The notes below the pieces were generated by a model. That model had not been told where the DNA came from, did not search any database, and saw only the letters and a program-made list of their open reading frames with translations. Of a stretch of 64,000 nt of DNA, positions 21,101 through 33,832 are shown in pieces (position 1 is the stretch's first letter; every line of letters begins with the position of its first letter). Both the position numbers and the translations under genes were made by a program. The DNA is from Cliona cf. orientalis (lineage: Eukaryota; Porifera; Demospongiae; Clionaida; Clionaidae). Where the stretch lies: contig OZ005698.1 in NCBI GenBank assembly GCA_963930775.1, forward strand, positions 9,599,406 through 9,663,405, read 5' to 3'.

Positions 21101-24100
21101 GTGGCCAACTTTAATCACTTGCATTCCAGCATTGAAGAGGAGGGAGCCAGTACCAGTCCACTACAGAGTCCTGTGCGGGCTCCACAGAGATCGAGAAGAG
21201 GGGCCACTCTGTCCATAGATACTGCAGAAGATCTAGCTACAGTGGCCAACAAAATTCAGTCTATGTCATTACTTCGAGGCGATCGAAAAAGTTTGAAACA
21301 ACAAAATTCATCAAGCGGTAGTTGTGCGTCCTCACCCCTGTCCTACAGCAGGAGTAAAACCTTGCCCGTGTCGCAGTCCATTCATGACCTAAAGTCGAGG
21401 GAGACAGCTGGAGAGATGACCAGATCAGGTGACCATCGTTCTCTCTCCCGGACAGCCAGTGAGCCTGGGCTAGACTGCATCGCAGAAGGAGAGGCAACCG
21501 GTAAAGAAATCAAATGGCTCAAAGGTAGAGAATCACTTGCAAAATCAACTGAGACCTTAAGTGGTGGAGGAGGTGAGGGCAAGGGATCTGGTCCGAGAAA
21601 AACGCCAAAAGCAAAGAATAAATTTCCAGCTCACATTCAGAAGCTTCTGACAGATCACTTGCAGAAGAAGATGGCTACAGTGAGGGCACAGTCTCCACTG
21701 GTGATGCATCAGGTGAGGTCACCGACCAAATCCCCAAGGACTAGTTTGAGGAAGTTAGCAGCTGCTCCTATAGATCCTCCAAGCCGGGACGCTAAAGATG
21801 CTACATCACGAAGAAAAACGTACTTGCGGTCAATATCTGAACCAGCAGCAGAAGATAAAGCGTCAATTCTGATGAGGGACAAAGCTTCCATTTCCCCGAG
21901 AAAAACGGCCATTATTTCAGAAAGCGAGAATTTATCTGTTAGCAGGTTAGTTGTGGCAGTATACAGAGAAACTATATATATGCTTATTGCTTATGTTTAA
22001 CTACAATGTCAATATTCTGCATCTCTAGCTATCGTATCATTATAATTATATGCTTATACATGTATTGTATTCCTGTACACCACTACAGGCCGCTGTACAG
22101 TCGCAGACGATGCAGTGTGGGTGTACTTCAGACACTTCGCCACAGCACCAGTCTGCCCGAGAGTTCCACCCCCACCGTTGCCAAGGAGACAGGAGACGAG
22201 GTCATGGGAGATGAACTTTGTACCGATACAGCCGAGGCCATCTACAAGAACAAGTGCATTGCTAAAGAGTTGTCAGATATGGTCTACTACACTGAACCAA
22301 TCAAATTCAATGGATTCAAGGTGAAATTTTTTATCGGGAAATATTTTTCATCAATTAATTATTGCTTAATTGATTACAGGGAGGGGGAGGGGCAAATCTA
22401 AAGTGTACCCAGATGTTTTCAATATCTGAAAATGCTGCCAAGAAGTCACTGAAGAAGACACCACTGGAGTTCCTGAGCTTCAACGAGGGACACTTGTCTC
22501 GTGTCTACCCCTCACCTACGAGACTCAACTCATCAAACTTTGACCCTGGCAGCTTCTGGATGCTCGGCTGTCAAATGGTAGCACTCAACTACCAGACCAA
22601 TGGTAATGCTAGATAATGTCATGTGATAATCACATGATCCCCCTCCCCAATTATACAGATTCACCAATGCAACACTATATGTCTGTGTTCAGTCAGAACG
22701 GAGGCTGCGGATATCTGCTTAAACCATCCGTGAGTTATTGGTAAAATTATTACGCAATGACGACATCATTTGGACTTTTGACCTTTCATATAGTCTTTGG
22801 GTAGGGAGTGTGAGAATTACACTCAAGGAGAAGAGCTTCAGTCATCAGACCTCACCATCACGGTAAATCTAGTTCTGCCATAATTTTTCATAATAATAAA
22901 TAATGATCCATACTGCCTCTTTGCACCTCGCTGATGTGACAGGTCGTCTCTGCACAGAACATACCGGTGCTGCAACCTGAAAATTTGCCAACAGTCGAAA
23001 TTGAGGTAGATATAATTTTCACCTTTTTTCATATTTTGGCACAATTTATGATTATTTCACATGCACACACTAGCAAAGATTATATAATCAATGACACTAG
23101 CTGGTTTTTTTTTCCATTATACAGATCCTCGGGACTCCCTATGATAGCGCTAAGTTTCACACCACCGCCAATCACAAGAATGGCAGCTGCTCCTTCTGGA
23201 ATTCCAACAACGTCATGAGGACAAAGGTCGCCATGAAGGAGATGGCAGCTGTCAAATTCTCTGTTTTCTCAAAAATGGAGAGAGGGCAAGGTACGAATCT
23301 ACTAATAAGCCTGTCTTATTCTCTGACTATTTCTTTTTTTTAATTTCTTGCAGATGGCCTAGTGTGCAGCTGTGTCCTTCCTCTGTCCTCTATCACCACT
23401 GGCTACCAGCACATCTACCTCAGTGAGGACATACAATTCACATCGCCCCCTCCTTCTCTCTTCGTCCATGCAACTGTAAGTGAGGCTAGGCTAGAAAAAT
23501 CTCTCTTTTTTTGCCACGTACATTTTATTCCAGAATCTTTAAAATTATTATTAAAATTATACACTTACAGTTGAAGGACTGTGAGGTGAAGGAGCCCACG
23601 CCACCTCCTTCTCCATCTCCAGCTGCAACTGTAACCATGGACCCAGATCTAGAGGAGGAGAGATCAGAGCAGCTGCAGCAGTATCTACTGACTAGTGATC
23701 CGCCATGTGAGAGGGAGATCTCTCCAGTACTAGTAGCAGCAGCTGCCTCCTACTGTGGGGAACCCAGCAGTGGAGTAGAGACAGCTGCAGCCATGCCTAT
23801 GTTGAGTGTGGAGGTTGTTGTCGATGAAGTGGAGCCTCACAGCATACAGGTCCCCTACAGTCAGGTGTGTAGCAGCTGCCATTAATTACTTCTTCTCAAA
23901 GTATAATTATAGCTATGATCGAATATTATTGTTGCAACTCCCATAGGGTATGACAGCTGGTGATGTTGTGATGTCATTGGTGGACAAAGTTGGGCTAGGT
24001 GGGGACTCTAGTGCTTACACTCTCACCAGCTTCTCCAGTGAAGGTCAGCTGTGGCTACCAGTACCAGTCCGCACATTTGTGTGTGTCACTGTGAGCATTC

Positions 24101-26324
24101 TAGCTAAATTACATGATTTCTGCAGCAGTGAAGTGTCTAGTACCTCATAATAGCAAATTATTAGCAGTTTTGATGGCTTCTTTAGGTCCATGACTGTTTA
24201 ATTTTCTCAGGCTGTACAGCATTTGATTCCGACGATCCCATTCCAGTGGGCGGAGCTGGTGATCTGAAGCTTGAAGACGCTCCATCGACCGTTCTACCCC
24301 AACTGGCCACCGTGCCTATACACTACACCGACCTGGAGGGGGTGGAGCATGATTCCATCACACTCTTTGCTGACTCAGCCACTACTGCTGGGTAATACAT
24401 CATTAATCTTACAATTTTTATTTTTTAGTTCCCAGCTCAGGCCCATTTCAGGCTATTGATACAGCTATATGACCATAAGGCTATTTAGCTATGCCATCAA
24501 GAGTAGACGCCATTATAACCATGCCCTCCTTCCTGCAGAGAGCTTCTCTCCGGAGCAGTCAACAGACTTGGAGAAGACATTCTTGAGGTCTGTCCAGCGA
24601 TGAAGGACAGAGAAGACGAAGAAGAGATACAACAGAACTTCTGCTTTGTGCTTGCCGAAGAGATGGAGAGAGACAGAATCATCAGCTACCACGCCAAGCG
24701 ACTGCTAGACCTTGATGAACACGTTCTCCCTCTCTTCTCTGCAGCAGAGTCCGCGGCCAACTGCCTGATGCTACACACGACGGAACAAGACCATGGAGTG
24801 ATGGAGGAGGAGGAAGAGAGAAAGAGTAATCGAAACAAAACTGAACCGTCCACTAAAGCTGTGGTGAATAAGGTTGCAAATGGAGAGGAGGGAGAGAGAG
24901 GGAGGGAGCTGACTGGTGTGGAGGAACGGCAGGTGAGGCAGCAGGCCACTGTCGTCGTCTACAACAGGAAAGATGGAGGTATCACAGAAGAGACTGATTT
25001 TGAGGAAGATAAAGAAATCGCTACCGTGGAGACAGCTCCAAGTAAGTCAGTCCATGTAATTTTACAGTTATTATTAGAATCTGATGTTGCTGTGCAATAT
25101 TATTATTATTATAACTAATCTGTCTGTTTTATGTGGTCTCAGTTCTAAATAATTATTATTAAACCACCCCTCAAATTATATCTTCTTCTTTATAATTAAT
25201 TTTGTCAGTTATACACTTTATTACCATAATCATAAATAATATTACCTAAACCACTAACATGATCTACAGAGACTGCCACCAAGATCAAGCCCATAGCTCC
25301 GGAGGTGGGCAAGCAGTTCCTTGAAAACTACTTCCAAAAGTTGGCCTTGAGGACAGAGATGAGACCTCAGAGTGCTGACTCAGAACGGGGGAGGAGAAGC
25401 AAGGGTAGCAAGTCAAAGGCCAAGAGAAGGTGTGTCTCCTTCAACCAGGCAGAGCTACAGAGAAACAAGACCAAAGGCATGAGCAGTGAGATGGGGAGAG
25501 AGACTCGAACGCACATTCGAAGGATGAGTGTGGACGTAGGACTGTTTCTGGGCCAGAAGGGCCTGCAGGTGAGGAACACTGGGGGGAGGAGAGGGTCGTC
25601 AGGGGGACCGAGTCCAACACGAGGTCGAGGTGCCACTCTGGTCACCAAGGAAACAGAGAGTAGCAACAATAACATGGCAGCTGGTGAGAGAGAGAGAGAG
25701 AAAGGAGAGAGTAAGATGGTGGAGGAGAAAGCAAGCGCCAAACATGGCAGAAAGAAGAAAAGCAGCAGGAAGCTTAAGAGATCGTTTCGACTTGGATCGA
25801 CAGAGGAAGAGGATAGCATCAGTGATCAAGGCTCCTTACAGACACAGCAGCTACAGCAGCTGCAGCAGCGAGTACCATCTCCTTCCTCACAGATCCCACC
25901 TCGAGCTCCTAAGAGCAGACAGGGAGGCTGGTTCAGGAGTTCACTCAGGAAGACATCTTCTGAAGAGTCAGGAATGGCAGACTCGGGCAGTATGGTGTCT
26001 ATGGTGTCAGTGGTGGAGGTCAAGGATAAGCCTGCAGGGGGCTCTGGAGGACGAGGGGGAAAGACGCAGAAAAAGAGCAAATTTGGTGTGTCGTTTCCAG
26101 GAAGACGGTCATGGAAGCTGAGAAAGACACAAAGTGCAGGGACAGAGACAGTGACTGATGATCCACAGCTGCAGTGCTCAATCAAGGAGGAAGAGGGAGG
26201 GGCCAGCTTTGAGGGGAATCCCCCCATCGTTGAGGATTTACTCTCCTCTTCTCCCACCTCTATGGCGCAGACTGGAGATAGTTGGCATGGCAACACCCCA
26301 AATAGGGCATTCAGCCCTCCCTAG
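18174..26324 (+). CDS. PLCE1: Phosphoinositide phospholipase C, epsilon-like, with tandem RA domains
   Basis: It hydrolyses PIP2 to IP3 and diacylglycerol at membranes. 19 exons: 18174..18449, 18540..18605, 18667..18933, 19048..19953, 20020..20118, 20198..20305, 20378..21945, 22089..22320, 22413..22602, 22659..22729, 22794..22862, 22943..23005, 23125..23290, 23354..23475, 23571..23864, 23947..24090, 24186..24391, 24539..25041, 25270..26324; all phases agree, 2134 aa. Domain order: PH-like (~30-200), EF-hand-like (~205-400), X box (~405-560, with [23 protein letters not shown] and YHGHT), a Ser-rich X-Y linker of about 550 aa mostly from one 1.57-kb exon, Y box (~1150-1285, with [20 protein letters not shown]), C2 (~1285-1410), two RA-like domains (~1500-1570 and ~1600-1700), and a basic tail. 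GESSV..Y and ELDCWDGDD favour PLC-epsilon over PLC-beta. No N-terminal CDC25/RasGEF domain is present between the upstream transposon and 18174, unlike vertebrate PLC-epsilon. Confidence 0.88.
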
Positions 26325-26513
26325 CCCCACCCCCATATGACACACAGTAAAATTTAATCATTTATAGGAAACCACACCCACCATCCATCATTATTCACCA
26401 AACAGACGTCACTGTGGAAATTTTACAAAAATAATTATTGTGCCAAATTTTTGCTAATGGAGTTGTAAATTGATTATTAATTTTTTTGTACATTAGTATT
26501 TGTCACGATGTCA
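26325..26513. other. Convergent 3' spacer between PLC and MED23
   Basis: About 190 bp of AT-rich sequence between convergent stop codons. It must hold both 3' UTRs, so the transcripts probably overlap or end very close together. Confidence 0.5.
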
Positions 26514-29500
26514 TCATGATGTCATGGTAGATGCGAGGGGCTGTGAGTGGGCGGTGGCTGGTGTCTGGGCAGGGTCAGAGAGGGAGGGGCATAGGAATTT
26601 GAGGCGGAGCTTGAGCGGCATATTGAGCGTCGTGATGACAGACTCGATCTCCTCTCGATCACCGATGTGCATGTACTTGATGTGATAGCTAAAACAGCCA
26701 AATAGTTAAAGATTTCAAACATCATGGAATTAATTACCGTATAGCCGGAAATATTGGCGGGAATTAAATTTGGTGGTTGAGCCCAAAATCGCCATTGTAA
26801 GAATATTAGCAGATTTAAATTTGGCAGTTCGGTACGGGATCGCCATACATAATATAATTATAATATTATGCAAGTAGGAAATTTTAATTTGGTGGTTGTA
26901 ACATAGACCGCCAAACCACCAAATTTAATCCCCCCACCAAATTTTCCAGTTATATGGTATTATGGAAGTCACAATAGCGCCCCAGACGACGTAGACTGAC
27001 AGTATGCTAGCTACTATAGGCTGGTTATGAATCTATTTGTAATAATTTTATGCCTCAGGATACAGGAAGTCGCAGATGATGTCCGAGTTTTGAAACCTTC
27101 CCTCCTGCTGTTTGTCGACCAGCTCCAGGAGATAGTATATCTCTATCACCACCTATTGGAGTAAAATTTAATAATGATGATGTCACAATGACGTAATAGC
27201 TCGGAGAGGAGGTTACCTCTAGGAGGAGTTTAGGCCGCTCGCTGGTCAGTCGGTTCAAGATTGGACCAATCAGATGACAGACGTACAACAGCTGCCACTC
27301 GTTCTTGACTATGGGCCTCAGTGTTGACTGCATCCAACTGAAGGAGAGGAAGAAAAGATAAGAGAGACGGGAAAGAGGAGAGAGAGAGAGAGAGAGAGAC
27401 TCACTGAGGTAGTTGAACTAGAAGCCCAAGGTTTGCGTGCAGCCAGAAGGCGTGAACGAGAGAGAGCAGGCACCCTGAGTGATGGTAGGGCTTATAAACG
27501 CTGTGCTGTTTGGGGAGGGGAGGGGAGGTCTCGGAGCTACAGCTGCTCACAACCTCCTCAATGCCATTGTACAGAGCAGTGTGGTAGCAGTCCTAAGGTG
27601 ATGGGGGGGGGGGGGTACCATGATAATATGAAAAATCAGTGGATACTGATTTACCGGCAGTGACACGAGCATGAGACCCAGTGCATTGATCCATTCCAAT
27701 ATCTCATTCTCCTCACAGTTAGATGAATTTCCAGCTCTATACGTTCATATTATAGTGACATCATCATTGCATCATAATTTTTGCTACATAGCACATACTT
27801 GGTGTAGACGGCCTCGATCAGTTGCCTAGCAACGTCCTTGCCTGGCAACGGTAGAGCCATCAGCTCCACACAGCAGCAGTAGAGTGCAAAGTTCATACAG
27901 CTTGAGAACTCACTGAAGTGCCAGTCACAGACGGACGTGTTCAGGTTAAACGGCTGGAGACCTAAAATTAAAACAAAAATCGATGCCTATTATGAACTTG
28001 CTTTACCAGCCAAAAACACAAAGTAGATTACATACGACAAGCTACTATCGTAGATCGTAAAATTTTCACCGTTAAAATTTTTCGTTGATGACCTTTTCCG
28101 ACGAAAATTAAACACGAGAAATATTTTGTGTAACGTGCGTCGACCTATACCTATTTTGGTTGCTAAAGTCTGGCGATGAAATTTAGACTACGCGAAATAT
28201 TTTACCGGCAAAATATCCCGATCTACAGTATGTACATACTAAGAACAAAAAGTCCTAAAAATAACTCATAGTTGGTCACAAAATTTTAGGCAAAAAAATG
28301 GTTGTTTTTTTTTTCCCTACCTCTGACTAGTTTCTCCAAGAGCCTTGTGAAGTAGTCCTGGCTTGGAGTCCATGACTCACCATCACCGTCTCCCCCTCCT
28401 TCGCTGCTGATGTACCTGGTCATCTCTGTCGTGAAGTACCAGTCCATACGGTGAACATCTCCCTGCGAATCTGACAGAAAAAGCAAAATTTTATACTCAA
28501 CGTAAAAACAATAATTTTTAACAGAAGAGTAGCAGCTGCTGTTGAGATGGCATGCCGGTATAATATTATTGTGTATTATTATACGATTTACCAATGACGG
28601 CTCCAATCAGCGCCTTCTTCCATGAGGGATGCTGACTCAGCACTGGCTCATAGCAGTGCAGCGTGGTGTAGAGGAAAGAGAGAGGCTGGTCTGAAGAGAA
28701 CAGAGGAGTGTGAGCGTGTGTGGGATGGGAGAAGTATTATGTAGTCAATGATAAAAAAAAACCCAGAAATTTGTTCTACATAATAATATTATGAAGTAGC
28801 TCTGACCGTGGAACTTGTAGAGGGGTCCATATTTGATCAGCAGTGGCTCCAGACACTCGCTAGCAACATCAGCCACCTCCAAGAAACGCTGAATCAGCAG
28901 ATCAAACACCTACATATGTACATGTTCGTCAAAAAAATTGTTCACAACGCAAGAGACTAGGTCGGCTGGGTAGGAAACTCACGGGCAAGAAACGAAGACA
29001 ACAGTTGCCTGGAAATAAAGAATAATTACCATGATCTAGGATCATTACGTTGAATTATCTAGCACCGTACCGAAATACATTGGCATTCCCCCCGGGGGTT
29101 TGGTTGAGGGGGGAACTGATGGAATTTCAGGCTGGAACGACTCAGGGAATTGCTGGAGTTCAAAGTGCATGGTGGACACAAATTGAAAAAAAGTGAGGTT
29201 TTTTGGCTTACCTCCAGATACTCTGCATGTTGCTTGCACCAATTGGGCTGATTCCAATAATCAGCTGGAACCTGGATTTGGAATGAGACTGAGGAGGATG
29301 CTACTAATGATAGCAAAAATTCATCAAACCTGCTTCACTAATGCATCAACTCGCTGACTCAGCTGTTCGCTCTTTATGAGCAGCTGGTGTAGAAACTGGA
29401 GACAGCGTTTGCTATCACTCTCCTCGTATCCTCGTACCATCTATATGACATAATGATGACATCATCATCATCACAATGACATCTCACCACACCCACCATA

Positions 29501-32500
29501 CACATGACGAGTCTGTCCAATGGGAAGAGCGTATACTCCCACACAAGCTTGTTCAGGTGGTCAGCCGCCTACATGATCACATGGCAGTCACATGACTAAA
29601 ATAATGACCACTACAGCTCACATTGTCCAGCTGCTCTGGTAGTGTGAATATGACGTAGTCGGCCATTTTTCTCATGAAGGCTGCCAGCTTCTTTGGCTGC
29701 GTCCTCTGGGCCACCTTGACTAGGACAGGGTTCACCGTTCCGTTCTTCAACAGCAGCTTCCACAGAACACTGCAGCAGAGAAAATCATCATAAACTCAAA
29801 AAAAATCCTCTGAGATAATATGGTGTTTTATGCTATGTATGCAATACTGGAAGTGGAGGGGGAAGGCTACAAATTAATATGTAAAAAAAAAAAATCAAAT
29901 TTCACTGAATTACCAGAGGAAGAGATGCGCTGAGTCGGTCTCAGTGAAGAGCCTGGTCTGTTCCATCTCAGAGCTGTGGCCAAGGAACTTCCGCGTCTCT
30001 TCATCGACTTGAGAGAGAAGCAGCTGCCTTTGTTCCCCGAGCGAGGGAGGGACACAGAACTGACGAAGAGCTGACGGGAAACAGGCTAGCGTACCCTCCG
30101 ACCAGCTGGTCAAGGGATCAGAGGGGGCGGGGCATTAGGACACATGACCAATATGAAGTGAAGAGATGATGGCTTACTAGTTAGGTGCTGTGGTGAGGAC
30201 TTGCCTCATGAAAGGCTCAAGCCAATTGGTGGTGTCAATGTCTGGAGAGAGAGAGAGGAGGGAGAGAGAGAGATAAAGCGCTTTCTTCTACATTGAAATA
30301 TCATTACTTGAGATCTGCAGTGACTGTGCAACGACCAGCACAAATATGCGATTCAGCTCTTCTGAGTCGGTTGAGAGCAGCTGCACGTGATGTAGTGTGT
30401 GTGTGTGTACACAGAGAAAATTTCAACCTTTTTTTGTTGATTTCATGAATCCATTCCTCCAACTAGTCACGCTCAATTAAGATATAAACGATACAGATAG
30501 CTTTACCCCTTGCCCCCCCCCCACCCCCCTCCCTCCCCTCCCAGGCAGCTGCACTGACCGGCTTAGGATCAGAGGAGAACTGTTTTGCCAGCTGTATGAG
30601 GAAATCAGAGCTGACCAGTCCCTTGATGAGCCTCAGCGCTGCGTTCTCCGTGGAAGAGTAGAGTTGGCTGGGAATGATGGAGACAGAGGCAACAGTGTGC
30701 AGCTGTTGGAGCAGCTGGAATCGATAAGAGTACTGCAGCTGGAGGTGAACCCGAAACACAATTATCTCGAGGAGGGCATGGAGGACGCCCCATGCCTGCG
30801 ACTTGAACACGGCAGGGATAAGGTGAGCTGGGGAGAGGGAGAGTGTGTGTGTGAGTGTGTGTGTGTGGGGGGGGGGGGGGGGGGAGGAGGGGTTTGCTTA
30901 CATTGAAAGTTCCTTGTACCTAGCCAGACAAGTAGCCTGCTGTAGGTCTCCAGGAGAGAGGGAGTGATGGAGGCAGTGTCTGCCGGAGCTGGCACCTGCT
31001 TGAATGATTCAACTACCTTGATCAGGTGAGTCTGGGAAGGGGGGGAGGGTAGAATTATTGGCAGGAAGAATGTTCTTAAATATTTGATGGACATATCCAG
31101 CAGAGAGATTTTTTTTATTTTGCAGGATATTGGCGCTGTAGGCGATGGCAGCATCAAGGGTAATTTTGGTAAAATTGGTAAAGTGAGTAAGTAAAATTGG
31201 TAAAATGAGTAATTTTGATGCTATGGGCGATGGCAGCAAAAAGGATAATTTTGGTAAAATTGGTAAAGTGAGTAATTTTGGTGCTGTAGGCGATGGCAGC
31301 ATCAAGGGTAATATTGGTAAAATTGGTAAAGTGAGTAATATTGGCGCTGTAGGCGATGGCAGCATCAAGGGTAAAATTGGTAAAATTGGTAAAGTGAGTA
31401 ATTTTGGTGCTGTGGCAGCATCAAGGGTAATGTTGGTAAAATTGGTAAAGTGAGTCATTTTGGTGCTGTAGGCAATGGCAGCATCAAGGGTAATTTTGGT
31501 AAAATTGGTAAAGTGAGTAATTTTGGTGCTGTAGGCGATGGCAGTGACAAGGGTAATGTTGGTAAAATTGGTAAAGTGAGTCATTTTGGTGCTGTAGGCT
31601 ATGGCAGCATCAAGGGTAATGTTGGTAAAATTGGTAAAATGAATAATTTTGGTGCTATGGGCGACGGCAGCGAAAAGGGTAATATTGGTAAAATTGGTAA
31701 AGTGAGTCATTTTGGTGCTGTAGGCGATGGCAGCATCAAGGGTAATTTTGGTAAAATTGGTAAAGTGAGTAATTTTGGTGCTGTAGGCGATGGCAGTGAC
31801 AAGGGTAATATTGGTAAAATTAGTAAAGTTGGTAATATTGGCGCTGTAGGTGATGGCAGCATCAAGAGTAATGTTGGTAAAATTGGTAAAGTGAGTCATT
31901 TTGGTGCTGTAGGCGATGGCAGCATCAAGAGTAATGTTGGTAAAATTGGTAAAGTGAGTCATTTTGGTGCTGTAGGCGATGGCAGCATCAAGGGTAATTT
32001 TGGTAAAATTGGTAAAGTGAGTAATTTTGGTGAGATTTTTTCTTTATTTTGCTGGATATTGTCCGGCAGAGAGAATTTTTAAATATTTTGCTGGACATTG
32101 TCCGGCAGAGAGATTTTTTTTTATTTTGCTGGATATTGTCCGGCAGAGAGAACTTTTAAATATTTTGCTGGATATTGTCTGGCAGAGAGAATTTTTAAAT
32201 ATTTTGCTGGACATTGTCCGGCAGAGAGATTTTTTTTTATTTTGCTGGATATTGTCCGGCAGAGAGAACTTTTAAATATTTTGCTGGATATTGTCTGGCA
32301 GAGAGAACTTTTAAATATTTTGCTGGATATTGTCTGGCAGAGAGAATTTTTAAATATTTTGCTGGACATTGTCCGGCAGAGAGATTTTTTTTTATTTTGC
32401 TGGATATTGTCCGGCAGAGAGAACTTTTAAATATTTTGCTGGATATTGTCTGGCAGAGAGAACTTTTAAATATTTTGCTGGATATTGTCTGGCAGAGAGA

Positions 32501-33788
32501 ATTTTTAAATATTTTGCTGGACATTGTCCGGCAGAGAGATTTTTTTTTATTTTGCTGGATATTGTCCGGCAGAGAGAACTTTTAAATATTTTGCTGGATA
32601 TTGTCTGGCAGAAAGAATTTTTAAATATTTTGCTGGACATTGTCCGGCAGGGAGATTTTTTTCTTTATTTTGCTGGACATTGTCCGGCAGAGAGAATTTT
32701 TAAATATTTTGCTGGACATTGTCCGGCAGAGAGAATTTTTTGCTGGATATTGTCCAGCAGGGAGATTTTTCTTCATTTTGCTGGATATTGTCCGGCAGAG
32801 AGAATTTTTAAATATTTTGCTGGATATTGTCCGGCATAGAGAATTTTTAAATATTTTGCTGGATATTGTCCAGCAGAGAGAATTTTTTTCTGGATATTGT
32901 CCAGCAGGGAGATTTTTTTTTTATTTTGCTGGACATTGTCCGGCAGAGAGAATTTGTACCTACGTGTACATGTACATACCTTGACCATTTCCATCAGACG
33001 GATTTTTGGATGCATTGCTATGAGATTCAACGCCTTCAGTGGGATGGGTGTGGCCTCTTTTGCCTTGGCTCCTCCCCCTCCTCCCTGACTGGTGCTGGCA
33101 GGGGATGGCGGCACCATAGCCTCGAGCATTATCGTCAGCAGCCGATTGATGACATCATTGGTATTGCTGTCTGTTTGGTTGGAGGGGAGGAGAGAATTTA
33201 TTTCAAAGTCATACCGTATGGCCGAAAAATTTGGCGGGGAATTAAATTTGGCAGTTTGGCGGTCTATATTACTATCACCAAATTAAAATCCACCAAAATT
33301 TCCTACTCGCATATATACGTATAGCGATCCCGTGCGGAACCGCCAAATTTAAATCCGCCAATATTTCTGGCTATACGGTAATTAGTAACTAGAGGAACAG
33401 ACTTACAAACATTGAGCAGCAGTGGTACAGTAAAGTTAGTGCTGAGTTCAGAGCTAGGCGGCGGAGACTCACACTGCTCGTTCATCCACCTGGATTACGT
33501 CAACGATAATGATGTCATAATGATGTAATAGTGTTCTCACTCGATTTGTTTGGTGAGTATGTAGGGAAGTGGGCGTGGCAACTCCAATCCATCGGCCTTG
33601 GTCTAGCAAAGGGATAAAGAAAATGAAGCAATACGTACTATCATGATAATCTCCCTCTCTCTGTCGCTGACCTTGTTGCTATAGACGACCCAGACTCCTG
33701 CAGCTGCCATCTTCACCATACAGCTGGGAGAGGAGGCATCAGGAACTGGGAGGGGCTATGGGTGCATGCATGTGTGTTTGGTGGGAGA

Positions 33789-33832
<44 letters not shown>

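Noticed and set aside
24211-24390. Acceptor at 24210 (ttctcag) for a PLC exon
   Set aside because: It gives stops or the wrong phase; the acceptor at 24185 keeps the frame through GCTAFDSDD.
25367-26296. Long minus-strand frames under the last PLC exons
   Set aside because: Antisense shadows of a coding exon of biased composition (Ser/Leu-rich complement of Arg/Lys/Glu-rich sequence).
31009-32839. Repeat proteins encoded by the tandem arrays in the MED23 intron
   Set aside because: Frames follow from unit length and occur on both strands; they lie between two phase-matched MED23 exons. Kept as a low-interest finding only.
31127-32970. CRISPR-like array
   Set aside because: Repeats are directly adjacent without unique spacers, in an intron of an animal gene.
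33721-33734. Acceptor just before CTGTATGG in MED23
   Set aside because: It breaks the phase from the preceding exon; the acceptor at 33756 restores phase and adds the conserved PVPD segment.
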